A DNA stretch of 42,653 nt from Domibacillus indicus (GCF_023715895.1 NZ_JAMBOO010000034.1:1-42653); one strand, 5' to 3'; positions 7,558 to 16,014 are shown, numbered from the stretch's first letter. The notes: generated by a model from the letters alone, not told the origin. Numbers and translations: made by a program.

Positions 7558-7853
7558 ATGGGTTACCCAAAAAAATTCGCAAGAAACAAAAGAGAAAAGA
7601 GCTTTTAACTGTTCTTGCTGCCAGGATTCCAGACAAGTCTATACGATAACTTTAAAGAGTATTATGATGACTTGGACCTGTCTATGAGAGAAGATGGGTA
7701 TCTCCTGATAGAACGTGAAACCACCTTAACAAAAAAGCGGCAGAAACTTCTTCAGCCTACGTGAGGGAATACACTAAGGATGAAGATGCAGGTACTTTGA
7801 ATACAAAACCTGTCATCAAACAGACAGCTAAAAGCAAGATGAATACAAAGTGA
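7558..7853 (+). pseudogene. Decayed copy of the RHH-C2H2 protein
   Basis: Homologous to the intact gene at 19125-19613. Pieces in several frames match it in order: FARNKR, TVLAARIPD, DNFKEYYDDLDLS..YLLIERE, then TLNTKPVIKQTAKSKMNTK. At least two frameshifts and stops break the ribbon-helix-helix, and the finger region is missing. A second relic lies at 21860-22154. Confidence 0.7.
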
Positions 7854-7975
7854 TTCAATCTAAAACATGGTCACAAAAGACTCATGGTTATCCCGTTATT
7901 AAACACAGTACACTATGTGAAAAATTCAAACTAAATATTAAAATAACTGTCATTAAAACAATGAATAGAACCATG

Positions 7976-8000
7976 CAAAAAGGTTGCTAAATACCTTTTT
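7976..8000 (+). terminator. Weak hairpin upstream of the secreted repeat protein
   Basis: AAAAAGG pairs with CCTTTTT. It separates the decayed copy from the next gene. Short stem. Confidence 0.35.
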
Positions 8001-8143
8001 AATTTACCTCCCAAAAAAAGTATTTAGTGTTTTCAAAAATCATTTTATCTTTCACCAAACTTTTACTCTTGAAGAGTAAAGTAGCATTTGTACTAGGGAG
8101 GTACATACAAAGCGAAATGAAACTTTTTGGGAGGAATTTACAT

Positions 8144-9013
8144 ATGAAAATTAAAAATAAATTATTTGGATTAGCAATGGCAGGCATGATTGGACTTAGC
8201 TCTTTAGGTACCGTTTCCGCTTATGCGGCCACAGATACAACGACAAGCACAACAGCCGTTCAGGAAGAAACAGCGAAAAATGTAAAAGCAACATTAGATG
8301 CAGCCTCTCAAGAAAAAGTACAGGCGATCATGGATAAATTAACAACAGGGTTACAGGATCTTGGTGTTACATTGCCTGAAAAAGGGGATAAAGCAGACTT
8401 GTTTACGGATCTAGATGCGGACACAAAAGCAAAGACCGAAGCGATCATGGATAAAATGAAGGCCGATACCATTACATTTGAGGAAGCACAGACTCAGTTA
8501 AAAGAGCTTGGCGTAACGCTTCCGGATAAAGCGGAAAGAGGCGATAGGGGCAACCTGTTTGCGGATCTAGATATGGATACAAAGGCGAAAGTAGAAGCCA
8601 TCATGGATAAAGAAAAAGCAGGCACGATTACATTGGAAGAAGCACAGACTCAGTTGAAAGAGCTTGGCGTAACGCTTCCAGATAAAGCGGAAAGAGGCGG
8701 TAAAGGTGATCTATTTGCAGACCTAGATGCCGACACGAAGGCGAAAGCGGAAGCGGAAGCTATCATGGATAAAGAAAGAGCAGGCACGATCACCTTTGAA
8801 GAAGCACAAACTCAGCTGAAAGAACTTGGTGTGACGCTTCCAGACAAAGCAGACAAAGACCAGGATAAAGTAGCAGACCTATTAGCGGGGCTGGATGCTG
8901 ATACAAAAACGAAAGCACAAAAGCTGATTGACCAGGCAGAAGAGCAGCTGGCAGAGTACGGCATTGATCACCTTCCTCTGCATGGATTCAACAAGGCAAC
9001 TGAAGCAGAATAA
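8144..9013 (+). CDS. Secreted helical-repeat protein
   Basis: A 289-residue protein. ATG 8144 has GGAGG 8 nt upstream; an open extension to 8027 lacks a ribosome site. Residues 1-27 are a Sec signal peptide (KIKNK, hydrophobic core, SAYAA cleavage). The mature part has three ~52-residue tandem repeats, each LFxDLDxDTKAKxEAIMDK, then TITxEEAQTQLKELGV and TLPDKAxR, plus a degenerate fourth (LLAGLDADTK). Each repeat looks like two helices, rich in Asp, Glu and Lys. The DLDADT segment resembles a calcium loop but lacks the Glu at position 12. The pattern recalls small exported Bacillus proteins (YckD/DUF2680-like). Function unknown; a strong terminator follows. Confidence 0.85.
   Translation: MKIKNKLFGLAMAGMIGLSSLGTVSAYAATDTTTSTTAVQEETAKNVKATLDAASQEKVQAIMDKLTTGLQDLGVTLPEKGDKADLFTDLDADTKAKTEAIMDKMKADTITFEEAQTQLKELGVTLPDKAERGDRGNLFADLDMDTKAKVEAIMDKEKAGTITLEEAQTQLKELGVTLPDKAERGGKGDLFADLDADTKAKAEAEAIMDKERAGTITFEEAQTQLKELGVTLPDKADKDQDKVADLLAGLDADTKTKAQKLIDQAEEQLAEYGIDHLPLHGFNKATEAE
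8398..8868 (+). repeat. Three in-frame tandem repeats of about 156 bp
   Basis: Units begin near 8398, 8554 and 8710, each encoding LF(T/A)DLD..DTKAK to PDKA. The DNA is similar but not identical, so the duplications are not recent. Copy number may vary between strains by recombination. Confidence 0.8.
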
Positions 9014-9034
9014 GCATCTTCTTATAAAAAATAT

Positions 9035-9069
9035 AAAAGACACTGCAATACCATTGCAGTGCCTTTTTG
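9035..9069 (+). terminator. Intrinsic terminator
   Basis: CACTGCAAT pairs with ATTGCAGTG, flanked by an A run and a T run. Ends the secreted-protein transcript. Confidence 0.85.
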
Positions 9070-9132
9070 CTACGGATATAAATGAATAGTTTGTAAATGG
9101 ATAAGTGCATAACAACAAGGGAGATAGCGCCT

Positions 9133-9276
9133 ATGGAAGAAGAGGTTCTTATCTATATAAATGAAATTCGTCTTCTGTATGATGAGTATCTCAAGTGTGA
9201 GGATAAAAAAATTAAGCAAATGATACATGATGATATTCTTTCTTTAGTTGAGGCGATTGATGAAATGGACAGATAA
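9133..9276 (+). CDS. Small uncharacterised protein (47 aa)
   Basis: ATG 9133 follows AAGGGAGA with about 9 nt spacing. It encodes MEEEVLIYINEIRLLYDEYL and then a charged helix to MDR. It is acidic, apparently all-helical, with no motif recognised. It is bracketed by its own upstream terminator (9035) and downstream terminator (9302), which supports a real independent unit. Confidence 0.6.
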   Translation: MEEEVLIYINEIRLLYDEYLKCEDKKIKQMIHDDILSLVEAIDEMDR

Positions 9277-9301
9277 AGATAAAAAGGTAAATAATAAAGT
9301 T

Positions 9302-9347
9302 AAGCCCCATGTGTAAAAGAATCCTTTGACACATGGGGCTTTTTTTA
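9302..9347 (+). terminator. Strong intrinsic terminator
   Basis: AAGCCCCATGTGT pairs perfectly with ACACATGGGGCTT, followed by seven T. Confidence 0.9.
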
Positions 9348-9422
9348 ATAAAAAACCTCTGTGGAACTGGCTTGGTGGAGGCCACTCTTTTTTATTGTCG
9401 TTGTAAAACCAAGCAGAGGAAC

Positions 9423-9917
9423 TCAGTCTATTGGTGTACTGGGCAAGACTTCTTTATAACAGCAGCCCTCATCATCCCATTTATAAGGGCCTTCTTGTAT
9501 TAGAATCTGCTTAGGGTAGGGGGTTATGAACCGCTCGGATACATCACCGATATAGGAAAACAATTTAGAAGCACCATCCAAGAATCCTAGCAGCTCGTCA
9601 AGACTAACCAAGCGAACAATCATATCCATTCTTATCCCATCTTCGCTGTCTATTTCATCATACACTTCAATTACAGCCTGACGAAACGCACGATCATGCT
9701 TTACCAATTTCACAACGTCTTTCATAGTTGGAACACCGAAAATGAAATTCAGCTCATCAGATGGTTCTCTAAGGGCTTTTTCTCCAATTAAGTTTACATG
9801 GCGATTAATAGGATTCGTTACGTAATAAAGGCGCTCAAATTCCATGAACACATTGTGGTCCGGATTCGTTTGTTTAACGGCTGGATCCGTTACCAGGTAT
9901 AAAGCTGAATGATTCAC
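9423..9917 (-). CDS. Uncharacterised 164-residue protein
   Basis: GTG start at 9917, eight nt after AAGGAG on the minus strand; the codon before it is a stop, fixing the start. The protein is soluble and acidic with mixed alpha/beta character (e.g. FIFGVPTMKDVVKLVKHDRA, LVSLDELLGFLDGA), ending in an aromatic-rich tail with two adjacent cysteines. No family recognised. It is divergent from the SLH gene. Confidence 0.7.
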   Translation of the reverse strand: MNHSALYLVTDPAVKQTNPDHNVFMEFERLYYVTNPINRHVNLIGEKALREPSDELNFIFGVPTMKDVVKLVKHDRAFRQAVIEVYDEIDSEDGIRMDMIVRLVSLDELLGFLDGASKLFSYIGDVSERFITPYPKQILIQEGPYKWDDEGCCYKEVLPSTPID

Positions 9918-10094
9918 TCATAAAACTCCTTAGTTTTTGCTTTTATTATATCAATTGAAAAACAACAAAGGAAAAAGTGAGAATATTGAGCCTAAGGGCA
10001 AAACAGGAAGTAATACTTTTTTTGTATGTTCATCCATTTATTGTTTTATTATACTAGATTGTAGAATCAAAGCTGATATAAGGAGAGAGGCATA

Positions 10095-10733
10095 ATGATA
10101 AAGCCATTAAATGTTTTAGCTGCATCACTAGTAGCAGGAACAATTTTTACGTCGTCCGTTTCATCAGTTTCCGCGTCTTTCATTGATACTAAGGGGACAA
10201 TTTACGAAGAGGCTGTAGATTTCCTTATGGATACTCAGATCTCTACGGGTTATTTCGAGGAATTCGGAGTAGAAATGCCAATCAAACGAGTGGATGCTGC
10301 TGTGATGATCGCCAAATACTTGAATCTTGATGTCCAGCGCGCCCCTAAAACGAATTTTAAAGACGTGCCGGCTCGTGCAGTTCAATACGTGGCTGCTCTT
10401 AAATATGCTGGAATTGTAAATGGTAAATCGGATACTTACTTTGGTGCTGCGGACAACATTACGCGAGGCGAAGCAGCTATTATCTTTATGAACGCATTTG
10501 GAATGGAGCTTGATGGAGAATTCCGGCCAGCTGATATATCGACTAAGTTCACAGATGTAACAGGCCGCTATGTACAGCCTGTAAACTTCCTTGTAGAGCG
10601 TGGTGTTATTCAAGGAAAAGCGAATAACCGGTTTGGTACAACTGAGCCTTTAACAAGAGGTCAGTTTGCTTTGATGGTTTATAGAATGCACCTGTACAAT
10701 AAAAAAACGACGATGGTATTCGCAAATTCCTAA
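10095..10733 (+). CDS. Secreted protein with S-layer homology (SLH) domains
   Basis: A 212-residue protein; ATG 10095 follows AAGGAGAG. Residues 1-27 are a signal peptide (LNVLAASLVAGTIF, cleavage near SVSA). The rest forms three SLH-like units, e.g. FKDVPARAVQYVAALKYAGI..NGKSDTYFGAADNITRGEAA and FTDVTGRYVQPVNFLVERGV..GTTEPLTRGQFAL, the TRGE/TRGQ being the conserved sugar-binding motif. SLH triplets bind pyruvylated secondary wall polymer, so the protein should anchor at the cell surface. There is no extra catalytic domain: it is essentially a bare SLH triplet. The third, N-terminal unit is the least conserved. Confidence 0.88.
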   Translation: MIKPLNVLAASLVAGTIFTSSVSSVSASFIDTKGTIYEEAVDFLMDTQISTGYFEEFGVEMPIKRVDAAVMIAKYLNLDVQRAPKTNFKDVPARAVQYVAALKYAGIVNGKSDTYFGAADNITRGEAAIIFMNAFGMELDGEFRPADISTKFTDVTGRYVQPVNFLVERGVIQGKANNRFGTTEPLTRGQFALMVYRMHLYNKKTTMVFANS

Positions 10734-10765
10734 ACATATTAATAAGAGAAGAGAGCGGCCTTGTT

Positions 10766-11009
10766 TGATCTGAACCCAAAAAGCTAGACACAAATATTAA
10801 GCAGCTTCCTGGGCATGAATCCGGTATTGAACCGGGCTCATGCCCTCTGGATTCGTTTCTGATTATAATACGTCATGTAGCTTTCTAATTCCTCAATGAA
10901 ATGATCCATGTTCTGGCATTTTTGAAGATAAAGCAGCTCTGATTTCAACAGGTCAAAAAAGTTCTCCATAATGGCATTGTCCAGACAGTTTCCCTTACGG
11001 GACATGCTT
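10766..11009 (-). mobile_element. IS3-family remnant, orfB C-terminal part
   Basis: The minus strand encodes [18 protein letters not shown] and [17 protein letters not shown], with the DDE catalytic glutamate, then YNQKRIQ. A deletion shifts frame before the expected end ([14 protein letters not shown]). The IS tip is TGATCTGAACCC at 10766. It continues at 12480 beyond the tnpB insertion. Confidence 0.8.
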
Positions 11010-11217
11010 GGTTTGACACTCCCACGGCTAAAGCCGCAAGCCCTTCACCTTGCGGTGAGACGGGTGGGATTCTGAAGTGCGAACGCGTTCCCAGTCCATT
11101 TCTGTTTAGAAATCGCCTTCAGTTAGGGGCGGTGTCATCAGCCCGTCCTGCTTCGTTTTGTATGCCTTCGGCATACATGTACCTTACAGGCGGTCCTGCT
11201 GTTACCACAGGACTAGG
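11010..11217 (-). ncRNA. Putative TnpB guide-RNA scaffold / structured right end
   Basis: A GC-richer segment after the tnpB stop with several stems: TATGCC/GGCATA, CACC/GGTG and CGGCT/AGCCG. This is the typical place for an omega RNA in tnpB elements. The guide would be IS3 sequence starting near 11009 (AAGCATGTCCCGTAAGGG on the minus strand). Confidence 0.5.
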
Positions 11218-12297
11218 TTAAGCTGCTTGCTTGTTTTTCTTTTTTGAAAGTCCGCTGATGGCTTTCGAAATATTAATGGCCGCATTCACATCGGCATGAA
11301 GTTTATACTGACACTTGATACAGGCAAACGTGTGTCTTTTTCGATTCTTTTTGTCTACATAGCCACATTTACATGTTTGAGAGGTATGATGTGGATTCAC
11401 ATATTCAACTTCAATCCCCGCCATTTTGGCTTTGTATTCAATAAACTGCTGAAGCTGATAATGTGCCCAGGAGTGTAGATTCCTGCCTGCGTCTTTTTTT
11501 GATTTGGCTTTATGCCGAATGCCTGTCAAATCTTCCATTCGAATGCAGCGAACACCGTTCTCTGCAGCAAAACTCACGATTTGCCGGCTTATTGTATGGT
11601 TCAGATTTTTCATCCACTGTGACTCTTTGTTTTTGGATTTTTTAATAACGGAGATAAGCTTTAGCTTTCCTAACTTTTTTCTTCTTGAAGAAAATGTTCT
11701 TCGAATGAAAGCAGCCTCGTTTCCGCGAAAGAAGAGCGTTTTCGTACCGACCGAGGCAGCAGCTAAATAGTTCAGCCCTACATCGATGCCCATCACTTTT
11801 GATGAAGAAGCAGCTCGTTTTGGCTCAAATGAAACAGAAAGCGAGATATACCATTTGCCTTTTTTCTCATACAGCTCAGCGGCTCCTTGTTTTGCCTGCC
11901 CGGAAAGAATTTTATCCAGCCAGTGCTGCTGATACGCTTCTGCGATAACCGGCACACCAATTCTCTTTTCTAACGTAGGGAAAGACAGCTTATATAAACC
12001 GTTTTCCTTTTCGATAGCGAGGTTTTGATTGTTAAAACCACACCAGAAACGGCGAAACGTTTTTGCTTTTTGATTCTTTTTCTTCGATTTCACTTCACGG
12101 ATGGTCTGATTCACCACTGCCGAAGGTAGTTTTTCTTGAGAAAAAAGCTTGTAGACCTTAGACGTTGCTTTAGATAGTTCTTCATAACTTAGCAGCCAGT
12201 TTGAAAAAGAAGTGTTTAATTCGGTCATTTTTTGATACATCTGTTTCTTTGTTTCCGTTGGTTTCATCAGCTCTAGCCTCAATGAAATAGTTTCCAC
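11218..12297 (-). CDS. tnpB: TnpB-family RNA-guided nuclease
   Basis: A 359-residue protein. The GTG at 12297 is chosen because AAAGGAGG lies 7 nt upstream; the frame is open to 12342. RuvC residues are visible in MGIDVGLNYLAA (D), IRMEDLTGI (E) and HADVNAAINI (D). The zinc ribbon is present as TCKCGY...FACIKCQY; the first pair reads C-K-C rather than C-x-x-C. It is only distantly related to the zinc-less copies at 646 and 20127. Confidence 0.9.
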   Translation of the reverse strand: METISLRLELMKPTETKKQMYQKMTELNTSFSNWLLSYEELSKATSKVYKLFSQEKLPSAVVNQTIREVKSKKKNQKAKTFRRFWCGFNNQNLAIEKENGLYKLSFPTLEKRIGVPVIAEAYQQHWLDKILSGQAKQGAAELYEKKGKWYISLSVSFEPKRAASSSKVMGIDVGLNYLAAASVGTKTLFFRGNEAAFIRRTFSSRRKKLGKLKLISVIKKSKNKESQWMKNLNHTISRQIVSFAAENGVRCIRMEDLTGIRHKAKSKKDAGRNLHSWAHYQLQQFIEYKAKMAGIEVEYVNPHHTSQTCKCGYVDKKNRKRHTFACIKCQYKLHADVNAAINISKAISGLSKKKNKQAA

Positions 12298-12479
12298 TTT
12301 TGATCCTCCTTTCCAATTTATTTTATAGAACAAGGATACCAAATGTGTGTTCTATACACAAATACTAAAATTGAAAAAAACAAAAAAATTCGAACCTTTG
12401 ACATGTCAAAAGACATGCCCGGTTCGACCTCGCTCTCATCCCACCTCTGAAGAAGTGGGCTTTCCCGCTTGGAAAGTCT

Positions 12480-12590
12480 GTAATCTGACGTTCCTGAAGC
12501 AGGTGCTGGTATTTGCTCATTTGATAGTGCCAGCCTTGGTCCGAATGAAGAATTGGCGAGTCACCTTCCTGTAAGGAAAGTAAAGATGAT
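12480..12590 (-). mobile_element. IS3-family remnant, orfB middle part
   Basis: The minus strand encodes EGDSPILHSDQGWHYQMSKY and QHLLQERQIT, the second DDE aspartate block, then stops at the tnpB left end. Upstream of EGDSP similarity is lost. It is the other half of 10766-11009. Confidence 0.75.
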
Positions 12591-12774
12591 CGACAAAAAG
12601 ATATACGGGTTTGTTGAACCCATGTTGATTTCGTGAACAATGATAGATAGTTAAGATTACACCAGTGTTTTTGCATAGAGGACCTTTTCATATTTAAGTA
12701 ACGAGTAGTATTGTATATAATTAGGGCAACTATTAAAATAGCCATAAAAGAAAGAACCTTAAGGAGAAAAGAAA

Positions 12775-13665
12775 ATGTTAAATTCTGATTTGGATATACG
12801 CTTAGAACCGCGCATTAAAGAATTATACCAATTACATAAGGAACGTTCTGCTAATATTGACTGGAGCTATCATGAATTTATCCCCTGGGACAAGGCCATG
12901 TCCTTTAAACGAGTTCCTTGGGATGAGAGTCAAGTAACTCTTCCAGAAGGTGTAATTGTGGCTATAGAAACAGCATTACTTACAGAAGTAAATTTACCTT
13001 GGTATACTTCGCATTTAGATTATACATTTAAAAACTCAATGGAAGTAATAAATGATTTCGTACGCACTTGGACGGCTGAAGAAGACCAGCACTCTAATTT
13101 ACTTGAAACGTATTTATTGGTGACACGAAACGTAAATCCTACAAGATTGCATCAATTAAGAAAAAGGGTAGTTGAAAATGGCTGGTTTCCAGACTTCACT
13201 AATCCTCTCGCAACAATGGCCTATACTTCATTGCAGGAGTTAGCCACACTAGTTTTTTACAATAATGTAGCTAAAATAGCGAGTCCATACGATAAAGATT
13301 TATCAACATTACTTAGACGTTTAGCGAAAGATGAAGCACTCCATTATGCATTCTATCGCGATACAGTGAAAGCACATCTAGAACTTGATCCGAATTTCAT
13401 TGTTTATTTTGAAAATGTAATTATCAATTTCTCTATGCCAGGCGCCGTTATGCCAGACTTTAATGAAAGAATGAAGACCATAGCAATAGATTCGAATTAT
13501 GGTCCTCTACAATATTTTGACCAAGTATTAGATGTGATTGTGACGTATTGGGATATTGCTAACTTACAGCCTACTAGCGAAGACGCCAAACAATCACAGG
13601 CGAATATCTTGAAATATCATGGTCGTTTAAAAAGAGTTAGAGATCGCCATCTAGAAAAAAAATAA
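12775..13665 (+). CDS. Acyl-ACP desaturase (ferritin-like diiron type)
   Basis: A 296-residue soluble diiron protein; ATG 12775 follows TAAGGAGA. Candidate iron ligands: E65 or E71, the EEDQH block (E103, H106), E155 in TSLQE and the DEALH block (E187, H190). The tryptophan- and proline-rich start (HEFIPWDKA) also fits the family. Known members (plant stearoyl-ACP desaturase, mycobacterial DesA) add a cis double bond to ACP-bound acyl chains using O2 and ferredoxin electrons. No ferredoxin gene adjoins, but a small CxxC protein follows 28 nt downstream. Other ferritin-like N-oxygenases cannot be excluded. Confidence 0.85.
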   Translation: MLNSDLDIRLEPRIKELYQLHKERSANIDWSYHEFIPWDKAMSFKRVPWDESQVTLPEGVIVAIETALLTEVNLPWYTSHLDYTFKNSMEVINDFVRTWTAEEDQHSNLLETYLLVTRNVNPTRLHQLRKRVVENGWFPDFTNPLATMAYTSLQELATLVFYNNVAKIASPYDKDLSTLLRRLAKDEALHYAFYRDTVKAHLELDPNFIVYFENVIINFSMPGAVMPDFNERMKTIAIDSNYGPLQYFDQVLDVIVTYWDIANLQPTSEDAKQSQANILKYHGRLKRVRDRHLEKK

Positions 13666-13693
13666 AAGAAAGATGCGTGAAAGGGTTTTTAAA

Positions 13694-13948
13694 ATGAAAA
13701 CAACTTGCGAATTATGTGAAAAAGAAACAAACGATAAAGTAAGTTATTTAGAGCTTGAAACATGGGAATTTGATTTTTTAAATAAAGAGAAAAAAGATTT
13801 TTACCCTATCTGTTTCGATTGTTTTGACAAACATACCAATCATTTTATTGACAAAGAAATGAATCTTGAATTAAGAAAAAAACGTTCTCTTTCGGTGAAT
13901 AAGGAGATCCAAGAAGAAATTGAGGCTATTCTTGAAATCGAAAATTAA
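13694..13948 (+). CDS. Small double-CxxC protein downstream of the desaturase
   Basis: An 84-residue protein. ATG 13694 follows GAAAGGG at about 8 nt; an upstream in-frame ATG at 13673 lacks a site. CELC (residues 5-8) and CFDC (near 43-46) give a four-cysteine metal knuckle, with a charged helical tail. It starts 28 nt after the desaturase stop with no terminator between, so it is probably co-transcribed. It could be a zinc-ribbon adaptor or a rubredoxin-like redox partner, but the spacing does not match rubredoxin (CxxCG..CPxCG). Function unknown. Confidence 0.7.
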   Translation: MKTTCELCEKETNDKVSYLELETWEFDFLNKEKKDFYPICFDCFDKHTNHFIDKEMNLELRKKRSLSVNKEIQEEIEAILEIEN

Positions 13949-13960
13949 TTTTAGCTGCAA

Positions 13961-14349
13961 ATGCAATCTGATTATGTTTGCCTCCTTCTCCCGTATAGTC
14001 CCGATGTACATCATATGATTGGCCAAGATGAGTTATCCCTCATGAAAAGCGCTGCTAGACTCGTAAATACCGCCAGAGGCGGAATTATAGATGAGGATGC
14101 ATTATATCATGCGTTGAAGGATAGAAGGATTTGGGGAACTGGACTCGATGTTTTTGAGCAAGAGCCTGTACGATTAGATCACTCTATATTTTCTTTGCCC
14201 AACGTTGTCACTTTACCCTTATAGGGAGTGCTAGTGTGAAAACGAGAATGCAGGTGGCTCATTTAGCTATGAATAATCTAGTGAGTGTATTAAAAAGTGC
14301 AGAACCAATTACACCAATTCTGATAAATAAGGTTTCAAGTAATGGTTAA
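13961..14349 (+). pseudogene. D-2-hydroxyacid dehydrogenase, C-terminal fragment with frameshift
   Basis: Codons from 13961 match the NAD-domain end of D-isomer hydroxyacid dehydrogenases: SDYVCLLLPYSPDVHHMI, ARLVNTARGGIIDEDAL and TGLDVFEQEP, with catalytic residues expected nearby. The frame breaks at 14221 (PL then stop, where PHIGSAS is expected) and resumes one frame over (IGSASVKTRMQVAHLAMNN) to 14349. The N-terminal two thirds are absent, so the gene is dead. Confidence 0.8.
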
Positions 14350-14388
14350 AATCAATCGAAAAACACATGGTGGAGGCTATAATTTAAG

Positions 14389-15339
14389 ATGACTTATCAA
14401 TTAAGAGACTGCTTCAAAATGTTTGCATTAAATTCAAATCAGAAGCTCGCAGCTGAGGTCGCTCGGCTTTTGGGCTGCGAGTTGGGAAAAAGTTCTGTAA
14501 CCCGATTTAGTGATGGTGAAATCCAAATTAATATAGAAGAAAGTGTGCGAGGATGCGAGGTGTTTTTAGTTCAATCCACTTCATATCCCGGGGCTGAACA
14601 CGTTATGGAGCTTCTTATCATGATTGATGCCTTGAAAAGGGCTTCAGCCGAAAAAATTAACGTTGTAATACCTTACTACGGCTTTGCACGTCAAGACAGA
14701 AAAGCACGGTCTCGAGAACCAATCACAGCAAAACTGATTGCAAACCTTTTGGAAAAAGCGGGAGCAACGAGGGTGATCTCAATTGACCTTCATACTCCGC
14801 AAATTCAAGGCTTTTTTGATATCCCTGTTGACCAGCTAGTGGGTGTTCCTATCCTTTCAGAGTATTATCAAAACACAGAATTGGAAGATATTGTCGTTGT
14901 TACGCCGAATCATGGCGGTGTAGCGAGGGCCAGAAAAATGGCGAGCAAATTAAATGCCCCGATTGCCTTAATTGATATACGCCGTCCTCAGCCAGGTGAA
15001 GACGAAGTTACCAATGTAATAGGCAGTGTAGAAGGGAGAAATGCCATTATTATTGATGGTGTAATTGATACAGCTACAACTATGACTCTAGCTGCCAACG
15101 CTTTAGTCGAAGCGGGAGCAAAATCAGTACGTGCCTGCTGCACTCACGCGATCCTTTCTGGATCTGCTGCCAGCAGAATCGAATCATCACCAATTAAAGA
15201 ATTAGTGGTGACGAACACAATTGAGCTTGCAGAGAAAAAACTTGTTGATAATATTACATCTCTATCCGTTGCACCATTGCTTGCCAATGCGATTGACCGA
15301 ATCCATAACGAAATAGCAGTCAGTCCATTATTTGAATAA
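14389..15339 (+). CDS. Ribose-phosphate pyrophosphokinase paralogue, catalytic loop altered
   Basis: A 316-residue PRPP synthetase homologue, collinear with Bacillus subtilis Prs without gaps; ATG 14389 after GGTGGAGG gives the usual N-terminus. Kept: [28 protein letters not shown] and [11 protein letters not shown]. Changed: the flexible loop reads IDIRRPQPG where Prs has IDKRRPRP, so the lysine at 197 is isoleucine (R199 kept). The ribose-phosphate loop reads [11 protein letters not shown] where Prs has IDDIIDTAGT. PDHGG is PNHGG. These are key catalytic and binding positions, so it may be inactive, regulatory or altered in substrate. Terminator at 15350. Confidence 0.88.
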   Translation: MTYQLRDCFKMFALNSNQKLAAEVARLLGCELGKSSVTRFSDGEIQINIEESVRGCEVFLVQSTSYPGAEHVMELLIMIDALKRASAEKINVVIPYYGFARQDRKARSREPITAKLIANLLEKAGATRVISIDLHTPQIQGFFDIPVDQLVGVPILSEYYQNTELEDIVVVTPNHGGVARARKMASKLNAPIALIDIRRPQPGEDEVTNVIGSVEGRNAIIIDGVIDTATTMTLAANALVEAGAKSVRACCTHAILSGSAASRIESSPIKELVVTNTIELAEKKLVDNITSLSVAPLLANAIDRIHNEIAVSPLFE

Positions 15340-15349
15340 ATTTGATTAG

Positions 15350-15378
15350 AGCCAACTATAACTGTTAGTTGGCTTTTT
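15350..15378 (+). terminator. Intrinsic terminator of the prs paralogue
   Basis: AGCCAACTA pairs with TAGTTGGCT, then TTTT. Confidence 0.85.
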
Positions 15379-15388
15379 ATTACTAAAT

Positions 15389-15500
15389 GGGGCACAAGAA
15401 ATTCTGCTTGCAGGTGTGCCAGAGATTATACGCGGCAAAGTCACAATCATAGGCAGGGGTGTTATTAATAATGGCACTAGCTGTTGCAGTCGTGTAAAGC
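15389..15500 (+). pseudogene. Alanine dehydrogenase fragment
   Basis: About 35 codons: ILLAGVPEII, GKVTIIGRGVINNG. These resemble the LLGGVPGV..GKVTIIGGGVVGTNA segment opening the NAD fold of alanine dehydrogenase. Nothing precedes or follows it. A short relic. Confidence 0.5.
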
Positions 15501-15544
15501 ACGCTGTCAGCTACAAACCTAAATTACTTTTATTAATAAATTTG

Positions 15545-15573
15545 AACTTTGCGTAAAATATCAATTTTAGGAA
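15545..15573 (+). other. dif-like tyrosine recombinase site 1
   Basis: Arm TGCGTAAAA (15550-15558), 6-bp spacer TATCAA, arm TTTTAGGAA (15565-15573). The same architecture and AACTTTGCG flank occur in sites 2 and 3. Likely substrate of the XerS-like recombinase at 17080, by inference. Confidence 0.5.
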
Positions 15574-15614
15574 AAAATAAAATAAAAAAAGCGGGTGCTA
15601 AAATGACAGACCGC

Positions 15615-15899
15615 TTAACTTACTTTTTTAATAATCGGCTTATAATAATTTGCGAAATCTTTGTTACCGACAAGCGTTTCCTGAATGATTCGACGTATAG
15701 CGCCTTTGACAAAAGTTTCAATATTTGAGTGATCAATCATTTTTAGAATAGCCAGTATTTTCTTATGACCGCCACGATCTGAAACAGCTTGAATATAATC
15801 CGCTACCGTAAGATAATATCCATCGAATTCAAATTTCTTATCGGCTTCGAGTCCATGTTCAAGTACAATAATCTTATATAACTCGTTATAAGGTTCCAT
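15615..15899 (-). CDS. Uncharacterised 94-residue protein
   Basis: ATG 15899 lies 7 nt after AGGAGG on the minus strand. The protein is helical and basic at the C-terminus (MEPYNELYKIIVLEHGLEAD .. YKPIIKKVS) with no cysteines, signal peptide or recognised motif. It sits between dif-like sites 1 and 2. It could be cargo between the sites or a partner of the recombinase; nothing in the sequence decides. Confidence 0.65.
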   Translation of the reverse strand: MEPYNELYKIIVLEHGLEADKKFEFDGYYLTVADYIQAVSDRGGHKKILAILKMIDHSNIETFVKGAIRRIIQETLVGNKDFANYYKPIIKKVS

Positions 15900-16014
15900 A
15901 TGAGAAGCCTCCTAAAGTTTTAAATAAGATTAGTTTACTCAGAATCTTATATGTATATACATATTATTTATTTCTCCGTTAGCTTTCAAAGCATAATAGA
16001 GAAAAACATAAAGG

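Larger units (their letters stand above)
11010..12479 (-). mobile_element. IS200/IS605-type element (tnpB only) inserted in IS3
   Basis: It interrupts the IS3 orfB. Reading on the minus strand, the left end (AGACTTTCCAAGCGGG, starting at 12479) follows TTAC, the IS608-type target. A left-end hairpin pairs CCCACTTC with GAAGAAGTGGG-like sequence near 12440. The right end near 11010 is GTGTCAAACC; its exact last base is uncertain by a few nt. No tnpA is present. Nesting shows that it arrived after the IS3. Confidence 0.8.

Noticed and set aside
8398-8868. EF-hand or dockerin calcium sites in the secreted repeats
   Set aside because: DLDADT lacks the glycine at position 6 and the glutamate at position 12; kept only as a remark.
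13694-13948. Rubredoxin partner for the desaturase
   Set aside because: Cysteine spacing and missing CPxCG motif do not fit rubredoxin.
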